This document shows, one piece after another, positions 34,780 to 46,292 of a DNA stretch of 64,000 nucleotides; position 1 is the stretch's first letter; each line of letters starts with the position of its first letter. The position numbers and the translations under genes are program-made. The stretch comes from Artemia franciscana (taxonomy: Eukaryota > Arthropoda > Branchiopoda > Anostraca > Artemiidae), in contig NC_088883.1 in NCBI RefSeq assembly GCF_032884065.1, positions 27,231,355-27,295,354 of the forward strand, read 5' to 3'. The notes beneath the pieces are model-generated. The model worked only from the letters and a program-made list of their open reading frames with translations. It searched no databases and was not told the DNA's origin.

Positions 34780-36348
34780 GACATACAAACTATCTACTAC
34801 TGCTAAAAACTAACCAAGCTTCAAACTTAAATGTAGATTATAATTATACCCATGGTTGTAGTTATTTTAAGGAGCTAAGCCTATTAAAACACCTTTTCTA
34901 AACCTAAGTTTTCCAAACTTAAAATTCAAACTTAATAAAATCAATGTTTCCCATAGATAAAGTTATTTTAGCATGAGTTAAGCACGTTAATTAATCTTCA
35001 AATTTAAACTTAGTAGATTTGAAGTGTACCCATAATTAAAAATAATTTAATAGGATTTAAGCATATTAACAAAGCTTCGAATTCTCTAAGCTTCAACTTT
35101 AAATACAATTGATACAAAGTTTAGCCATAGCTAAAGTTATTCTAATAGGGGTTTACATTTAGACTAAGCCTCAAATTCAAATTTAAATTTGACAAACTAA
35201 AAGTTTACCTACAACTAAAGTTAGTTTTACAGGAGTAAAGTAAGCCTCAACTTCTTACTCACTGAGTAAGCCTCAACTTCATATTAAACGTAACAGACTC
35301 AAAGCTTATGCGTAGTTAAAATTATTGAACAGGAGCTAAGCATATTGAGTAAGTTTCAACTTCAAACACAAACTTCATAGGTCCAAAGTTTACCTATAGA
35401 TTAAGTTATTTAACAGAGGTTGATTATATTGAATAAGCTTAAACTTCAAATTTAAACTTAAAAGGTTAAAAATTTACTCATAGTTATTATTTTAAGAGGA
35501 TATATGCACATCGCATAAACTTCAACTTCATGTTAAAACTTTACTGGTTCAACGATTAGACATATCAAAATTATTTGAACATTCAATACTTTCGAATTTA
35601 AACTTAAAAGGTTAAAAGTTTTTCCATAGTAAGTATTTTAAGAGGATATATGCACATTGCGTAAGCTTCAACTTCATATTAAAATTTTACTGGTTCAAAG
35701 ATTACCCATATTAAAATTATTTGAACAGGAGTTAAGCATATTTTGTAAGTTTCAACTTCAAACACAAACTTCATAGATCCAAAGTTTACCTACAGATTAA
35801 GCTAATCAACTAAGGCTGAATATATTGAATAAGCTTCAACTTCAAATTTAAACTTAGAAAGTTAAAATTTTCCCGTAGTAAGTACTTTAAGAGGATATAT
35901 GCTCATTGCGTAAGCTCCAACTCCATATTTAAAGTTAAAAGGTTAAAAGTTTTCCCATAGTAAGTATTTTAAAAGGATATATGCACACTATGTAAGCTTC
36001 AGCTTCATATTTAATCTTTACTGGTTCCCATATTAAATTATTTTATAAAATATTAAAATTATTTTAAAATTATAAAATTATATTAAATATTATTATTTTA
36101 TTTATTAAATAATATTAAAATTATTAAATATTAAAATTATTTTAACAGGAGTTAAGTATACTGAGTAAGCTTCAACTTGATATTCAAGATTAAAATTCAA
36201 GCTCATCCATAGCTAAAATTATTTCAAAAGGAGTTAAGTATATTGAGTCAGCTTCATCTTCAGATTATAAATTAAAAATTAAAGCATACCCATTATTAAA
36301 GTTACTTTAACAGGAGTCAAGCATATTGAGTCAGCTTCAACTTCAGAT
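34780..36348. repeat. Intronic tandem array (about 83-bp units) that includes the 3' end of exon E
   Basis: AGCTTCAACTTCA or variants recur roughly every 83 bp (for example 35,748, 35,830, 35,914, 35,997; and 36,168, 36,251, 36,334), together with AACAGGAGTTAAGCATATTG and a variant of TTTACCCATA. About 17 units, increasingly decayed toward 34,800. The rightmost unit overlaps the last 60 bp of exon E, and many intronic units keep a splice-donor-like GGTAAA on the minus strand. An A/T-only expansion sits at 36,025-36,140. Confidence 0.88.
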
Positions 36349-36500
36349 TTTAGCTCTTTGCTTGATTCTTCTTCAGCTATTACTTGCAATGCCTGATATA
36401 GGTTGATTTTGTCCGAAAGAGGAACTGTTTTATTGATTGCAACACTGTCCACGGATCTCTTCGATATTTCCTTTGCGTTTCTCCAATGACATCCCTGGTT
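36290..36500 (-). CDS. ZP-domain gene exon E: end of ZP domain, linker, start of helix
   Basis: Acceptor ATAATTCCAG ends at 36,501. The frame opens NQGCHWRNAKEISKRSV, continuing the CP of exon D to complete the ZP terminus. A proprotein-convertase-like site (K-E-I-S-K-R, and R-N-A-K) follows, where ZP proteins are usually cut. After an acidic linker, CLTPVKVTLIMG begins the transmembrane helix. The donor GGTATGC (36,290/36,289) leaves one base, in phase with exon F. Without splicing the frame would stop a few codons later in the array. The last 60 bp of this exon are homologous to the intronic repeat units. Confidence 0.85.
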
Positions 36501-38297
36501 CTGGAATTATTATAAAAAAATTATAGATTGGTTTATTCATTGATTGTATATTAAAAATGAGTTGTGTCATTTTAGAACAATTCACTCTATAAATAAATAA
36601 ATTTTCATTTTAGGCTGTTATTTTTGAGAAGAAAGAAAAAGTGCGTAATACTAAATTAAATATCCCTGGGGAACTCGTGAATTAAGGATTTTCTCATTTT
36701 CGTAAAAGTAATTTCGTTTTTGAGGCTTTATTAATAATAATGATTATTTTCGCAGATTTTATCTTTTTGTATTAATTTTAAAACAAATACACAATTTGTG
36801 ACTCACCCTTGATTATTTTTACCAATTTCCCTTGCAAATTAGATTTTCTGGAAAATTTTCAAGCTTAAGCTCGCAAAGAGGTATTTTTCATGTTCGAGTA
36901 AAATAAGTAAAAACAATAATTACCTGATTAAAAAAAAACTCTCAATGAACTCAAAAAGGGACTTAATCGAAATATGTCATTTTATACCATTATCGCTTTT
37001 GCATAATCCCATTTTTTTCGAGTGATGTCTATGAATTATTTTTACAGATACAAAACATCTGTAATTCATTTTATTATTTTGAATTTGGGATTGAAAGTCC
37101 CAGATTTTCGAGAATTTCTGGCCATTTCTTATTTAAATTATCAAATAAAGCTGTTTTTTATTCCCCCTCCCCCTAGAGAAAAATTCTTGCGTATTTGAGT
37201 CAACGACATATACATTTGTCATACGAATTATTTTAAAAGAGAAGAGGGTGAATGTACGAATTTTGTTGATAAGTACTTTTTATTTGTTAATCTTTTTTAA
37301 TAATTTATGCTATCAACTTTTACTATCAGTCAATTTTGTGCTCTTTTCTTTTGTCCTTCATTTTACTTATCTATTAAAGAAAAAGTTCGGAAAAAACAAA
37401 AAATTATTTTAGTGTTTTAGGTTTGAAGCGTTTTGATTTTGGATCCGTTTCAATTTTGAATTTAAACCCATCTGAAAAAACTAATTACAAATAGTTAAAA
37501 AAAATTAGTACCTTAAATAAAGAGTAATTAAACTTGTATCACGAATTTCCTCATGAAGAAACAGGCAAAATATAATACTAGATTTTAATACTATGTCCCT
37601 TTGAAGCTTGACCTCGGGAGACTTATAGCCCCCCCCCCAATTTATCAACGGTTCTGCAAAAATTTGAAGGGTAAATAATTACTGATAATTTTATGTAAAT
37701 GTAAAAGAGCTATTCAAAATTTAAAATATGAGTACTTTAATTATAAAAAATGGCAACAGTCTGCACTATGGCCTCTAACGGAGGAAATGAAATATTAACA
37801 AAAGAGTGCCACCTTTCAATCCCCAGACAGCATTCTTTCCAAAATATTGAGGCACTACTTTTGTAATTCCCCCTACCGGGGGAAGTTGTGACCCTAAACA
37901 ATATATTTATCCCCTTTTAATCATTTTTTGAATCTGCGCATGCCTTCACTAGCAGGCATTTCATTCTTAACCTATGTGACATCATTGTGGAATCATGAAA
38001 ACAGTTGTATAAGGAAAAATAACGAGAATTATTTAATGCGTGAAATAACGAGAAATTCTTTATTTAAAAATACTTCAAAATGTGGATGCAAATGAAAGAA
38101 AACATAAAAATCTGATTATTAAATTTTTATCTCATCTAATCCTGCATACTATAAAGTTAATTCTGTACATAGTCTTCAGCTATACTTGGCCCCATTAGTG
38201 GGGGAAGGATTGCAATCGTAACGGTAGTGACCCTTATATTTGTAATGAGTGTTGATTGGGAATCGAATAATGATTATCTTTTATTATTCTTGTGTTT
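36501..38297. other. Intron D-E, 5' of exon E, nothing recognised
   Basis: AT-rich sequence with short C-runs (37,153, 37,631). No repeat array or transposon end recognised here. Confidence 0.45.
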
Positions 38298-39302
38298 TCT
38301 TCATGGAACATTATTTCATTGTGGGCTTGCATTTTTAAGAAGAAGGAATAAGAGTGTAATACCAAATTGTATAATTGTAATTTATATAATTATTATACCA
38401 ATTACAAATAACAATTATTATTCAAATTATAGTATTATATCAAATTTTGTGGATTGTTTAGTTACGCAAAATTACTTAGCTAAAAGAGGCCATGTAACGG
38501 AATATTACCCAAAAATCTTACCGGACATTGACCATGGCACATTCTGTTTCCTTCATGGAATACTATGTCATTGTGAGGTTGTATATTTAAGAAGAAAGAA
38601 TTAGAGCGTAATACCAAATTATATGATTATAATTTACATGATTAATTATATCGATTATAAATAACAATTATTATTCAAATTAAAGAATTATATCAAACTT
38701 TGCGGATTGTTTAGTTACGTAAAATTACTTTAGTAAAAGAGGACATGTAACAGAATGTTACTAATAAATCTTACTTGACATTGACCATGGCACATTCTGT
38801 TTCCTTCATGGAAAACTATGTCATTATGGGGTTGCACATTTAAGAAGAAGGAATAAAAGCATAATACCAAATTATATAATAATAATTTATATAATTATTA
38901 TACCCATCATAAATAACAATTATTATTCCAATTATATAATTATATCAAATTTCGTGGATTGTTTAGTTACGTAAAATTATTTTGGTAAAAGAGGCAATGT
39001 ATCAGAATATTATTCATGAATTTTACCGGCAATTGACCATGGCATATTGTATTTCCTTCATAGAACACTATGTCATAGTGGACTTGTATATTTAAGAAGA
39101 AGGAATAAGAGCGTAATACCAAATAATATTATTATAATTTGTATAATTATTATACCAATTATAAACAAAAATTATTATTCAAATTATAGAATTATATCAA
39201 ACTTCGTGGATAGTTTAGTTACGCAAAATTACTTAGCTAAAAGAGGCCATGTAACGGAATATTACCCAAAAATCTTACCGGACATTGACCATGGCACATT
39301 CT
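38298..39302. repeat. Intronic tandem array (about 250-bp unit, four copies) ending inside exon D
   Basis: TTTCCTTCATGGAA or variants start at 38298, 38549, 38799 and 39048 (periods 251, 250, 249). The last unit ends at CATTCTG, 24 bp inside exon D, so each unit carries a copy of the exon's 3' edge with a donor. The unit ending at 38,548 matches the true junction over about 88 bp, whereas the two in between have diverged. Plus-strand frames at 38,227-38,604 and 39,047-39,304 are array read-through. Confidence 0.92.
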
Positions 39303-39441
39303 GATGTCACACTCGATATAGAGGGCTGGGCTTCCTGTAAATCTGAAAGTTTTCATGTATGCAAATACCTGTGTTTCATATAAACCAGAATCTGTCCAAG
39401 TTCCTCTAAATCGACTGATGATCTTATCGTCCACTGGGCAT
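39279..39441 (-). CDS. ZP-domain gene exon D: core of ZP-C subdomain
   Basis: Acceptor TTGTTTTAG precedes 39,441. The frame reads CPVDDKIISRFRGTW, YETQVFAYMKTFRFTG, SPALYIECDIRMCHGQCP, which is strongly characteristic of arthropod ZP proteins. Four cysteines of the ZP-C part are here (GCP, ECD, MCHGQC). The donor CCG|GTAAGA ends the exon at 39,279 in phase 0. Reading past the donor gives unrelated residues, which supports the splice site. Both ends of this exon lie within tandem-array units. Confidence 0.93.
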
Positions 39442-40325
39442 CTAAAACAATTTTTTTATCATGCGTCTCAGCGTAGAAAGTAGTAAGAAAATAAATATAA
39501 CACGAGATTATTTTCCCGCACATAATGAATAAAAATGGTGAGCAGGGACAATCCTCCAACATTCATATTTACTAGAAGGGTCCCCTCCTCGTTTTTGATT
39601 CCCCTTAATGCAAAAAGTTTTGAGGAAAATCAAAAGTTTAGGGTTTTACTATTCATCAACTAGAAGATCGTCCATTGGGTAACAAGAAATATTTTTTTTT
39701 CCTTTTTTTGTATATGGGTTGTATTACAATTCTGAAAAACTTTAACTCCACATATGTAAACTTTTATAAACAAATATAACATGACTATTAATATCCCGCA
39801 CCTACTGAATGAAAATGGGGATCAAAGACAACCCTCTAACATTAATACTTACAAAACGAGTCCCCTTCTCGTTTTTATAACTATGCATCTTAATACAAAA
39901 AGTGTTGATCAAAATCTAATGCTATATGTTCACTATTCATTAGCTAGAAGATTGTCCACTGGGTTCCGGAGATATATATTTTTATTTATATGGGCTGTAT
40001 TACAATTCTGAAAAGCTTTAACTCAATATATGTAAATTTTTATAAACAAATATAACATAAGTATTTTTATCCCGCACCTACTGAATGAAAATGGTGAGCA
40101 AAGACAACCCTCTAACATTCATACTTACAAGACGAGTCCCCTCCTCGTTTTTCTAACTATGCATCTTAATGCACAAAGTGTTGAGGAAAATCAAATTTTA
40201 TATGTTTACTATTCATTAGCTAGAAGATCGTCCACTGGGTTCTAGAAATAGGTTTTTTTTGCATGGGGTGTATTACAATTCTGAAAAAGTTTGACTCTAC
40301 TTATGTTAATTATTGAGATCCAAGT
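39429..40325. repeat. Intronic tandem array (240-285 bp units) starting inside exon D
   Basis: GTCCACTGGG or variants occur at 39429 (exon D itself), 39670, 39954 and 40230. They are accompanied by ATCCCGCACCTACTGAATGA, CAACCCTCTAACATT and GTCCCCTCCTCGTTTTT in each unit. The first 13 coding bases of exon D and its upstream acceptor region therefore have diverged relatives at each period in the intron. Confidence 0.85.
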
Positions 40326-40539
40326 GGTCACTTTCGTCATTAGTCGACCCCTCAATTTTGAACTATGTCTAACCTGTAATGAATTCTGACTACGAATTTT
40401 TTTTCTTACGGTGTGCTGCGTTAGCTTTCTATTGGATTGATAATTGATAATTAATTAGTAATTGGATTGGTAATTGAGAAAGCCTTAGCTTTCTATTGGA
40501 TTGGTTATGGATAATTTCTTAAACACAATTTCTTAAACA
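40326..40539. other. Short spacer between arrays
   Basis: Contains TTAGCTTTCTATTGGATTG twice (40,421 and 40,484). Nothing else. Confidence 0.4.
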
Positions 40540-42385
40540 CAATTGGCCTCCCATAATATAAAGAAAGGAAACAATGAAAAACGGGATTTTTTAAGGCCAA
40601 AAGAAAATATAAACAAAACGAATATGGAAAAAATAAACAAAACGAATATGGATAGGTTATGAAACGACACATACATCTGAAAACGTAAGTGATTTGTTCC
40701 TAAAGTTTAAAAAAAATTATTTCAATTGTTTTTTTCCTGGAAAAATTTGCTAGCTTGAGGCTAAATTTTTCTTGAAATTTTATCGAACTTGAAACTTGAA
40801 ATCGAACCTCTAAATTTAAGGATTCGAGATTTGCCCATGAATATAAAATTTACCACTATAGAAATTTGAAAAATGAGAAATGAAGCATGCCAAAGAAACA
40901 CAATTGGCCTTCCATAATATAAAGAAAGGAAACAATCAAAAACGGGGTTTTTTAAAGCCAAAAGAAAATATTTTAAAAATAAACAAAACGAATATAAATA
41001 GGTTATGAAACCACACATACATCTGAAAACATAAGTAATTTGTTCTTAAAGGTTTAAAAAATGTATTTAATATTTTTTTCTTCCTGGCGAGATTTGCTGG
41101 CTTGAGGCTGAAAAAAATAACTGAAAAAATAAACAAAACGAATATGGATAGGTCATGAAACGACACATACATCTGAAAACGTAAGTGATTTGTTCTTAAA
41201 GGTTTAAAAAAATGTATTTCAATTGTTTTTTTCCTGGCGAGACTTGCTAGCTTGAGGCTAAATTTTTCTTGAAATTTTATCGAACTTGAAACTTGAAATC
41301 GAACCTCTAAATTTAAGGATTCGAGATTGGCCCATGAATATAAAATTTACCACTATAGAAATTTGAAAAATGAGAAATGAAGCATGCCAAAGAAACACAA
41401 TTGGCCTTCCATAATATAAAGAAAGGAAACAATCAAAAACGGGGTTTTTTAAAGCCAAAAGAAAATATTTTAAAAATAAACAAAACGAATATAAATAGGT
41501 TATGAAACCACACATACATCTGAAAACATAAGTAATTTGTTCTTAAAGGTTTAAAAAATGTATTTAATATTTTTTTTCTTCCTGGCGAGATTTGCTGGCT
41601 TGAGGCTTAAAAAAAAAAACTGAAAAAATAAACAAAGCGAATATGGATAGATTATGAAACGACACATACATCTGAAAACGTAAGTGATTTGTTCTTAAAG
41701 GTTTAAAAAAATGTATTTCAATTGTTTTTTTCCTGGCGAGATTTGCTAGCTTGAGGCTAAATTTTTCTTGAAATTTTATCGAACTTGAAACTTGAAATCG
41801 AACCTCTAAATTTAAGGATTCGAGATTTGCCCATGAATATAAAATTTACCACTATAGAAATTTGAAAAATGAGAAATGAAGCATGCCAAAGAAACACAAT
41901 TGGCCTCCCATAATATAAAGAAAGGAAACAATCAAAAACGGGGCTTTTTAAAGCCAAAAGAAAATATTTTAAAAATAAACAAAACGAATATAAATAGGTT
42001 ATGAAACCACACATACATCTGAAAACATAAGTAATTTGTTCTTAAAGGTTTAAAAAATGTATTTAATATTTTTTTCTTCCTGGCGAGATTTGCTGGCTTG
42101 AGGCTGAAAAAAATAACTGAAAAAATAAACAAAGCGAATATGGATAGATTATGAAACGACACATACATCTGAAAACGTAAGTGATTTGTTCTTAAGGGTT
42201 TAAAAAAATGTATTTCAATTGTTTTTTTCCTGGCGAGATCTACTAGCTTGAGGCTAAATTTTTCTTGAAATTTTATCGAACTTGAAACTTGAAATCGAAC
42301 CTCTAAATTTAAGGATTCGAGATTTGCCCATGAATATAAAATTTACCACTATAGAAATTTGAAAAATGAGAAATGAAGCATGCCT
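40540..42385. repeat. Higher-order tandem array, 498-bp unit, 3.7 copies
   Basis: GAAGCATGCC recurs at 40882, 41379, 41878 and 42375 (periods 497, 499, 497). Each unit contains two related subunits, one with ACGAATATGGATAGG, the other with ACGAATATAAATAGG, spaced about 350 and 150 bp apart. Units are nearly identical. Each encodes an 85-residue minus-strand frame, present three times only because the DNA is repeated. Confidence 0.93.
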
Positions 42386-43159
42386 GTTTTCATTGTGTCT
42401 TCTTCTGTATACATTTCGGCTATTGCAGTCGAAATTTTATGCCGCGTTGACAAATTTGAAAGTTTTATCGAAAGCTATTTTTGATTTTATTTATTTATTT
42501 ATTTTATTTCTAACCCGTCATACAATACAAAGTAAACAGAGACGGAGTATTTATAGCAAAATATAGACGGAGTAAAATATAGCAAATTTTACAGCAACAG
42601 AGAATGAATGACACATTGGCTGGAAAACTAACAAGCTTTAGAGGTCAACATTCTCCAAGGAAATTACACAATTTTTAACTTTCTGTCAAAAGTTTTCACC
42701 TTCAACTCAGCTTAGAAACTATGGAAATTATTCTACCTTTTAACTCGCCATAATTTTGTTAACTCAGAATGACAGAGTATTGACAGAATTTAAGTCCAAA
42801 AAGTGAAAAGCACTTTAAAAAGTTTATAAGACATAAGAAATTTAAACACATTTTTATCTCAGAACTATAGCAAATTAATCTCTGTGTTATTCATTTGCTA
42901 ATAATGTATAGATTGGAAATAGAAAGAACTTTCAAAAAGTTCCCTCAAAGGTCCATCATCTTGGTCGGCGGATAAGTAGTACATTTTTAATCTACTACAT
43001 TGATTCGAAATCTATGGTATAGATTGGAAATAGAAAGAACTTTAAAAAGGTTCCCTCAAAGGACCATCATCTTAGTGGGGCGATAAGTAGTAGATTTTAT
43101 GTTGGCTTTAGATCAATTTTAGGGACTAAAGCAGGCTAAAAGGTAAAATTTCCAACCCC
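42386..43159. repeat. Intron C-D segment with a 113-bp tandem duplication
   Basis: TATAGATTGGAAATAGAAAG starts at 42,908 and 43,019, followed both times by GTTCCCTCAAAGG.CCATCATCTT. The rest of the segment is unannotated. Confidence 0.75.
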
Positions 43160-45010
43160 TTTCAACAAACAATTATTCAAGTCTTATTATCCGTTCTTTT
43201 GATTGAAATAAATTAAGAAATATATATTAATGAAATATAATTAATAAATAAAAAAAAATGTTTCTTTCCTCTACGAGCGTATAATGTTTCCCGACTGACG
43301 AAAACTCAGTTTCTATGCAATCGTGACCCCACTTCCAGGGGGCTCACCAATCAAGTTTAGGAACAACACCCCATGATTTTCTTTTATACATATTGATTCA
43401 TTTGTCTAAGTTTTTGTTTTGGCATTCATAGGCTCACCTGTTTGAAAAAAATCAAGAAAAATATGTTAATGAAATATAATTACTAAATAAAAAATTTATT
43501 TCCTCTACGAGTGTATAATGTTTCCTGACTGACTGCAACACAATGTCTATGCAATCATGACCCCACCTCTCTGGGAGTTGAGCATTCAAGCTTAGGAACG
43601 ACACCCCACAATTTTCTTTTATACATACTGATTCATTTTTCTACGTTTATGTTTCTGCATTCATAGGTTCACCTGATTGAAATAAATCAAGAAACATATA
43701 TTAATGAAATATAATTAGCAAATAAAAAGAATTTCTTTCCTCTACGAGTGTATAATCTTTCCTGACTGACTGCAACACAATGTCTATGCAATCATGACCC
43801 CACCTCCCTGGGGTTCAGCATTCAAGTTTAGGAACAACACCCCATGATTTTCTTTTATACATACTGATTCATTTGTCTAAGTTTTTGTTTCGGTGTTCAT
43901 AGGTTCATCTGATTGAAACAAATTAAGAAATATATATTAATGAAAAATATTAATGGAATATAATTAATAAATAAAAAAATTTCTTTCTTCTACGAGTGTA
44001 TAATATTTCCTGACTACAGCACAGTTTTTATGCAATCATGACCCCACATCTAGGGGGCTCAACATTCGAGTTTAGGAACAACACCCCATAATTTTATTTT
44101 GTACATACTGTTTTATTTTTCTACGTTTATGTTTCTGCATTCATAGGTTCATCTGATTGATATAAATCAAGTGAAATATAATTAGCAAATAAAAATAATT
44201 TCTTTCCTCTACGAGTATACAATGTTTCCTGACTGACTTCAGCACATTGTCTATGCAATCATGACCCCACCTCCCTTGGGGTTTAGCATTCAAGTTTAGG
44301 ATTTCAAGAAAATTCAAGATTTTTTCTTATATACACTGATTCATTTGCCTCAGTTTTTGTGTCGATATTCATAGGTTTATCTGATTGAAACAAATTAAGA
44401 AATATATACTATTGAAATATGTTAATAGAATATAACTAATAAATAGAAAAAATCTTTCTTCTACCAGTGCATAATATTTCCTGACTGACTACAGCACAGT
44501 TTTTATACAATCATGACCCGACATCTAGGGGGCTCAGCATTCGAGCTTAGGAACAACACCCCATAATTTTATTTTATACATACTGTTTTATTTTTCTACG
44601 TTTCTGTTTCTGCATTCATAGATTCATCTGATTGAAATAAATCAAGAAACATATGCTAATGAAATATAATTAACAAATAAAAAAAAATTCTTTCGTCTAC
44701 GAGTGTATAATGTTCTATAACGAGTGTAAACTGACGGACTGCAACATAGCGTCTATGCAATCATGACCCCACCTCCCTTGGGGTTCAGCATTCAAGTTTA
44801 AGAACACCGCCCCATGATTTTATTCTATCAATACTGATTCATTTTTCTAATATTTGCTTATGCTCTGATAGGTTCATCTGAATGGAACACAAAAATCAAA
44901 AATAAAAGGTTTTTCCCCCAAAAGTTTGTAGTTGGTCATGACTGTCTGTGAACCCATGTTTATGCAATCATGACCACGTTCCCTCTCTCTAGGCGCAACT
45001 ACCTCAGGAT
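43160..45010. repeat. Tandem array, about 240-bp unit, seven to eight copies
   Basis: TATGCAATCATGACCCCAC or variants recur at 43,314, 43,550, 43,786, 44,030, 44,251, 44,505, 44,754 and 44,960. CTACGAGTGTATAATGTTTC and AAATAAATCAAGAAA mark each unit. Units differ by 10-20% by eye, older than the array at 40.5-42.4 kb. Confidence 0.9.
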
Positions 45011-45660
45011 TAGAAACAATAGCACCGACCCGAGATGCACACTGGGGGCTCTGGGCCTCTCTACCCCGAAATTTTAAATTTATTCTGAATCTTCTCGGCA
45101 ATTCTTACTCAAATTTTTTGCTATTTTTTATCATTTAAATACTTTATATACTTTGTATGTTAATATAAATTAAATTAATAATATTAATATAACTTATAAC
45201 AACCGTAATTATTTGATTATGATTGATATAAAATTATATTGATATAATCGGAAATATGAATTATATTAAAATGTATTTAAAATATTTAATGTATTTATTT
45301 AATATATATCTCCAAAAATATTTCTGCTTACGTGTCTGAACACGATATTCTTAGGTACATAATCATGATTAAATAATCCCTAAATATCTTTAGCCAAAAA
45401 AATCTTATACCATTCTTTTGGCTAGTGAATAAAACAAAAATTATACTGAATTATTAATTTAAAATTATATTAACAAAATAAAAATATTAATTATATTAAA
45501 ATGTATTTAAAATATTTAATGTATCCAATAACCCCGATATTCTTTGGTACCATTTGATAACCATGATTAAATACTTCGCAAATATATTTAGCCAAAAAAA
45601 ACATTATACCAATCTTTTGGCTAGAGAATAAAAATTATTTGAAAGTATATTGCTCTCTTT
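45011..45660. repeat. AT-rich segment with a diverged 190-bp duplication
   Basis: CACGATATTCTTAGGTAC...AGCCAAAAAAATCTTATACC (45,349 on) and CCCGATATTCTTTGGTACC...AGCCAAAAAAAACATTATACC (45,533 on) are parallel blocks. Otherwise almost pure A/T. Confidence 0.65.
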
Positions 45661-45967
45661 TCTTAATCTTCAGCTTTGAACATCACTGGGCTATTCTTTA
45701 GAAGAAAAGAAGCAATTATGGTTACAACTGTACCATGTTGAATTGCTTCATTTTCTTGTATTCATTTTATTTAATTAGGTTACTGGGTGCTCATTCTTCA
45801 CCGAGTTAAGGACTTTGCTTTTACATGACATTCTTCAACAAATCACACTGTCACAACTAGGTCATGCAATCTGATTGTTGCTGAGTCACTTTTTTTAGAT
45901 AAGATAAATAAGACAATTTTATTTGACAAATACATTCAGAACATTTTTCTTAGCAGCAACTGCTAAA
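45661..45967. other. Short unannotated intronic stretch
   Basis: Nothing recognised. Confidence 0.35.
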
Positions 45968-46292
45968 AAAAAGAAAAAAGGTAAAGGATACGGCATTAGA
46001 CTTTACAGTCCGTACCGGCGGTGTTGATATCCGTTTCTTGGCCCTTCAGCCAGGAAGTGCAATGGGGGTTGGGGGCCAGCCATCCTGTGCTTTCGCACAC
46101 CCTTCCTGTTTACCTTCCCCAGATTTCTCCAGGTACCCATTTAGAGCTGGGTCGACTCTGGCTAAGCTTACAGAGTCACACCACTGACCCCCGTCCCAAA
46201 CCGAAGAATTGGGTACACTGGGATTCGAACCCGCGTCCTCTCAGACAAGAGATCCCGAATCCAGCGCACCAACCCACTCGGCCAGGACGGCT
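45968..46292 (-). mobile_element. tRNA-derived SINE
   Basis: The minus strand starts AGCCGTCCTGGCCGAGTGGG (A box) and has GGTTCGAATCC (B box, 46,221-46,231), so the head derives from a class II (Ser/Leu-like) tRNA carrying internal Pol III promoter boxes. A 230-bp body follows, with CTCTAAATGGGTACCTGG and GGCTGAAGGGCCAAG, ending in TTTACC and a pyrimidine tail. Two more copies lie at 51.6 and 31.1 kb. The plus-strand frames at 46,021-46,520 are read-through of this SINE. Confidence 0.85.

Noticed and set aside
38227-39304. Array with regular spacing as a CRISPR-like structure
   Set aside because: Units are 250 bp, directly adjacent, without short repeats and unique spacers, in a eukaryotic intron.
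40761-42168. Conserved 85- and 78-residue hydrophobic minus-strand frames repeated three and two times
   Set aside because: Their conservation is explained by near-identical tandem DNA units. There is no start context or domain, and the differences between units do not favour silent changes as far as I can see.
46219-46292. Possible functional tRNA gene on the minus strand
   Set aside because: It has A and B boxes, but the acceptor stem does not pair convincingly and it continues into a SINE body with related copies elsewhere.
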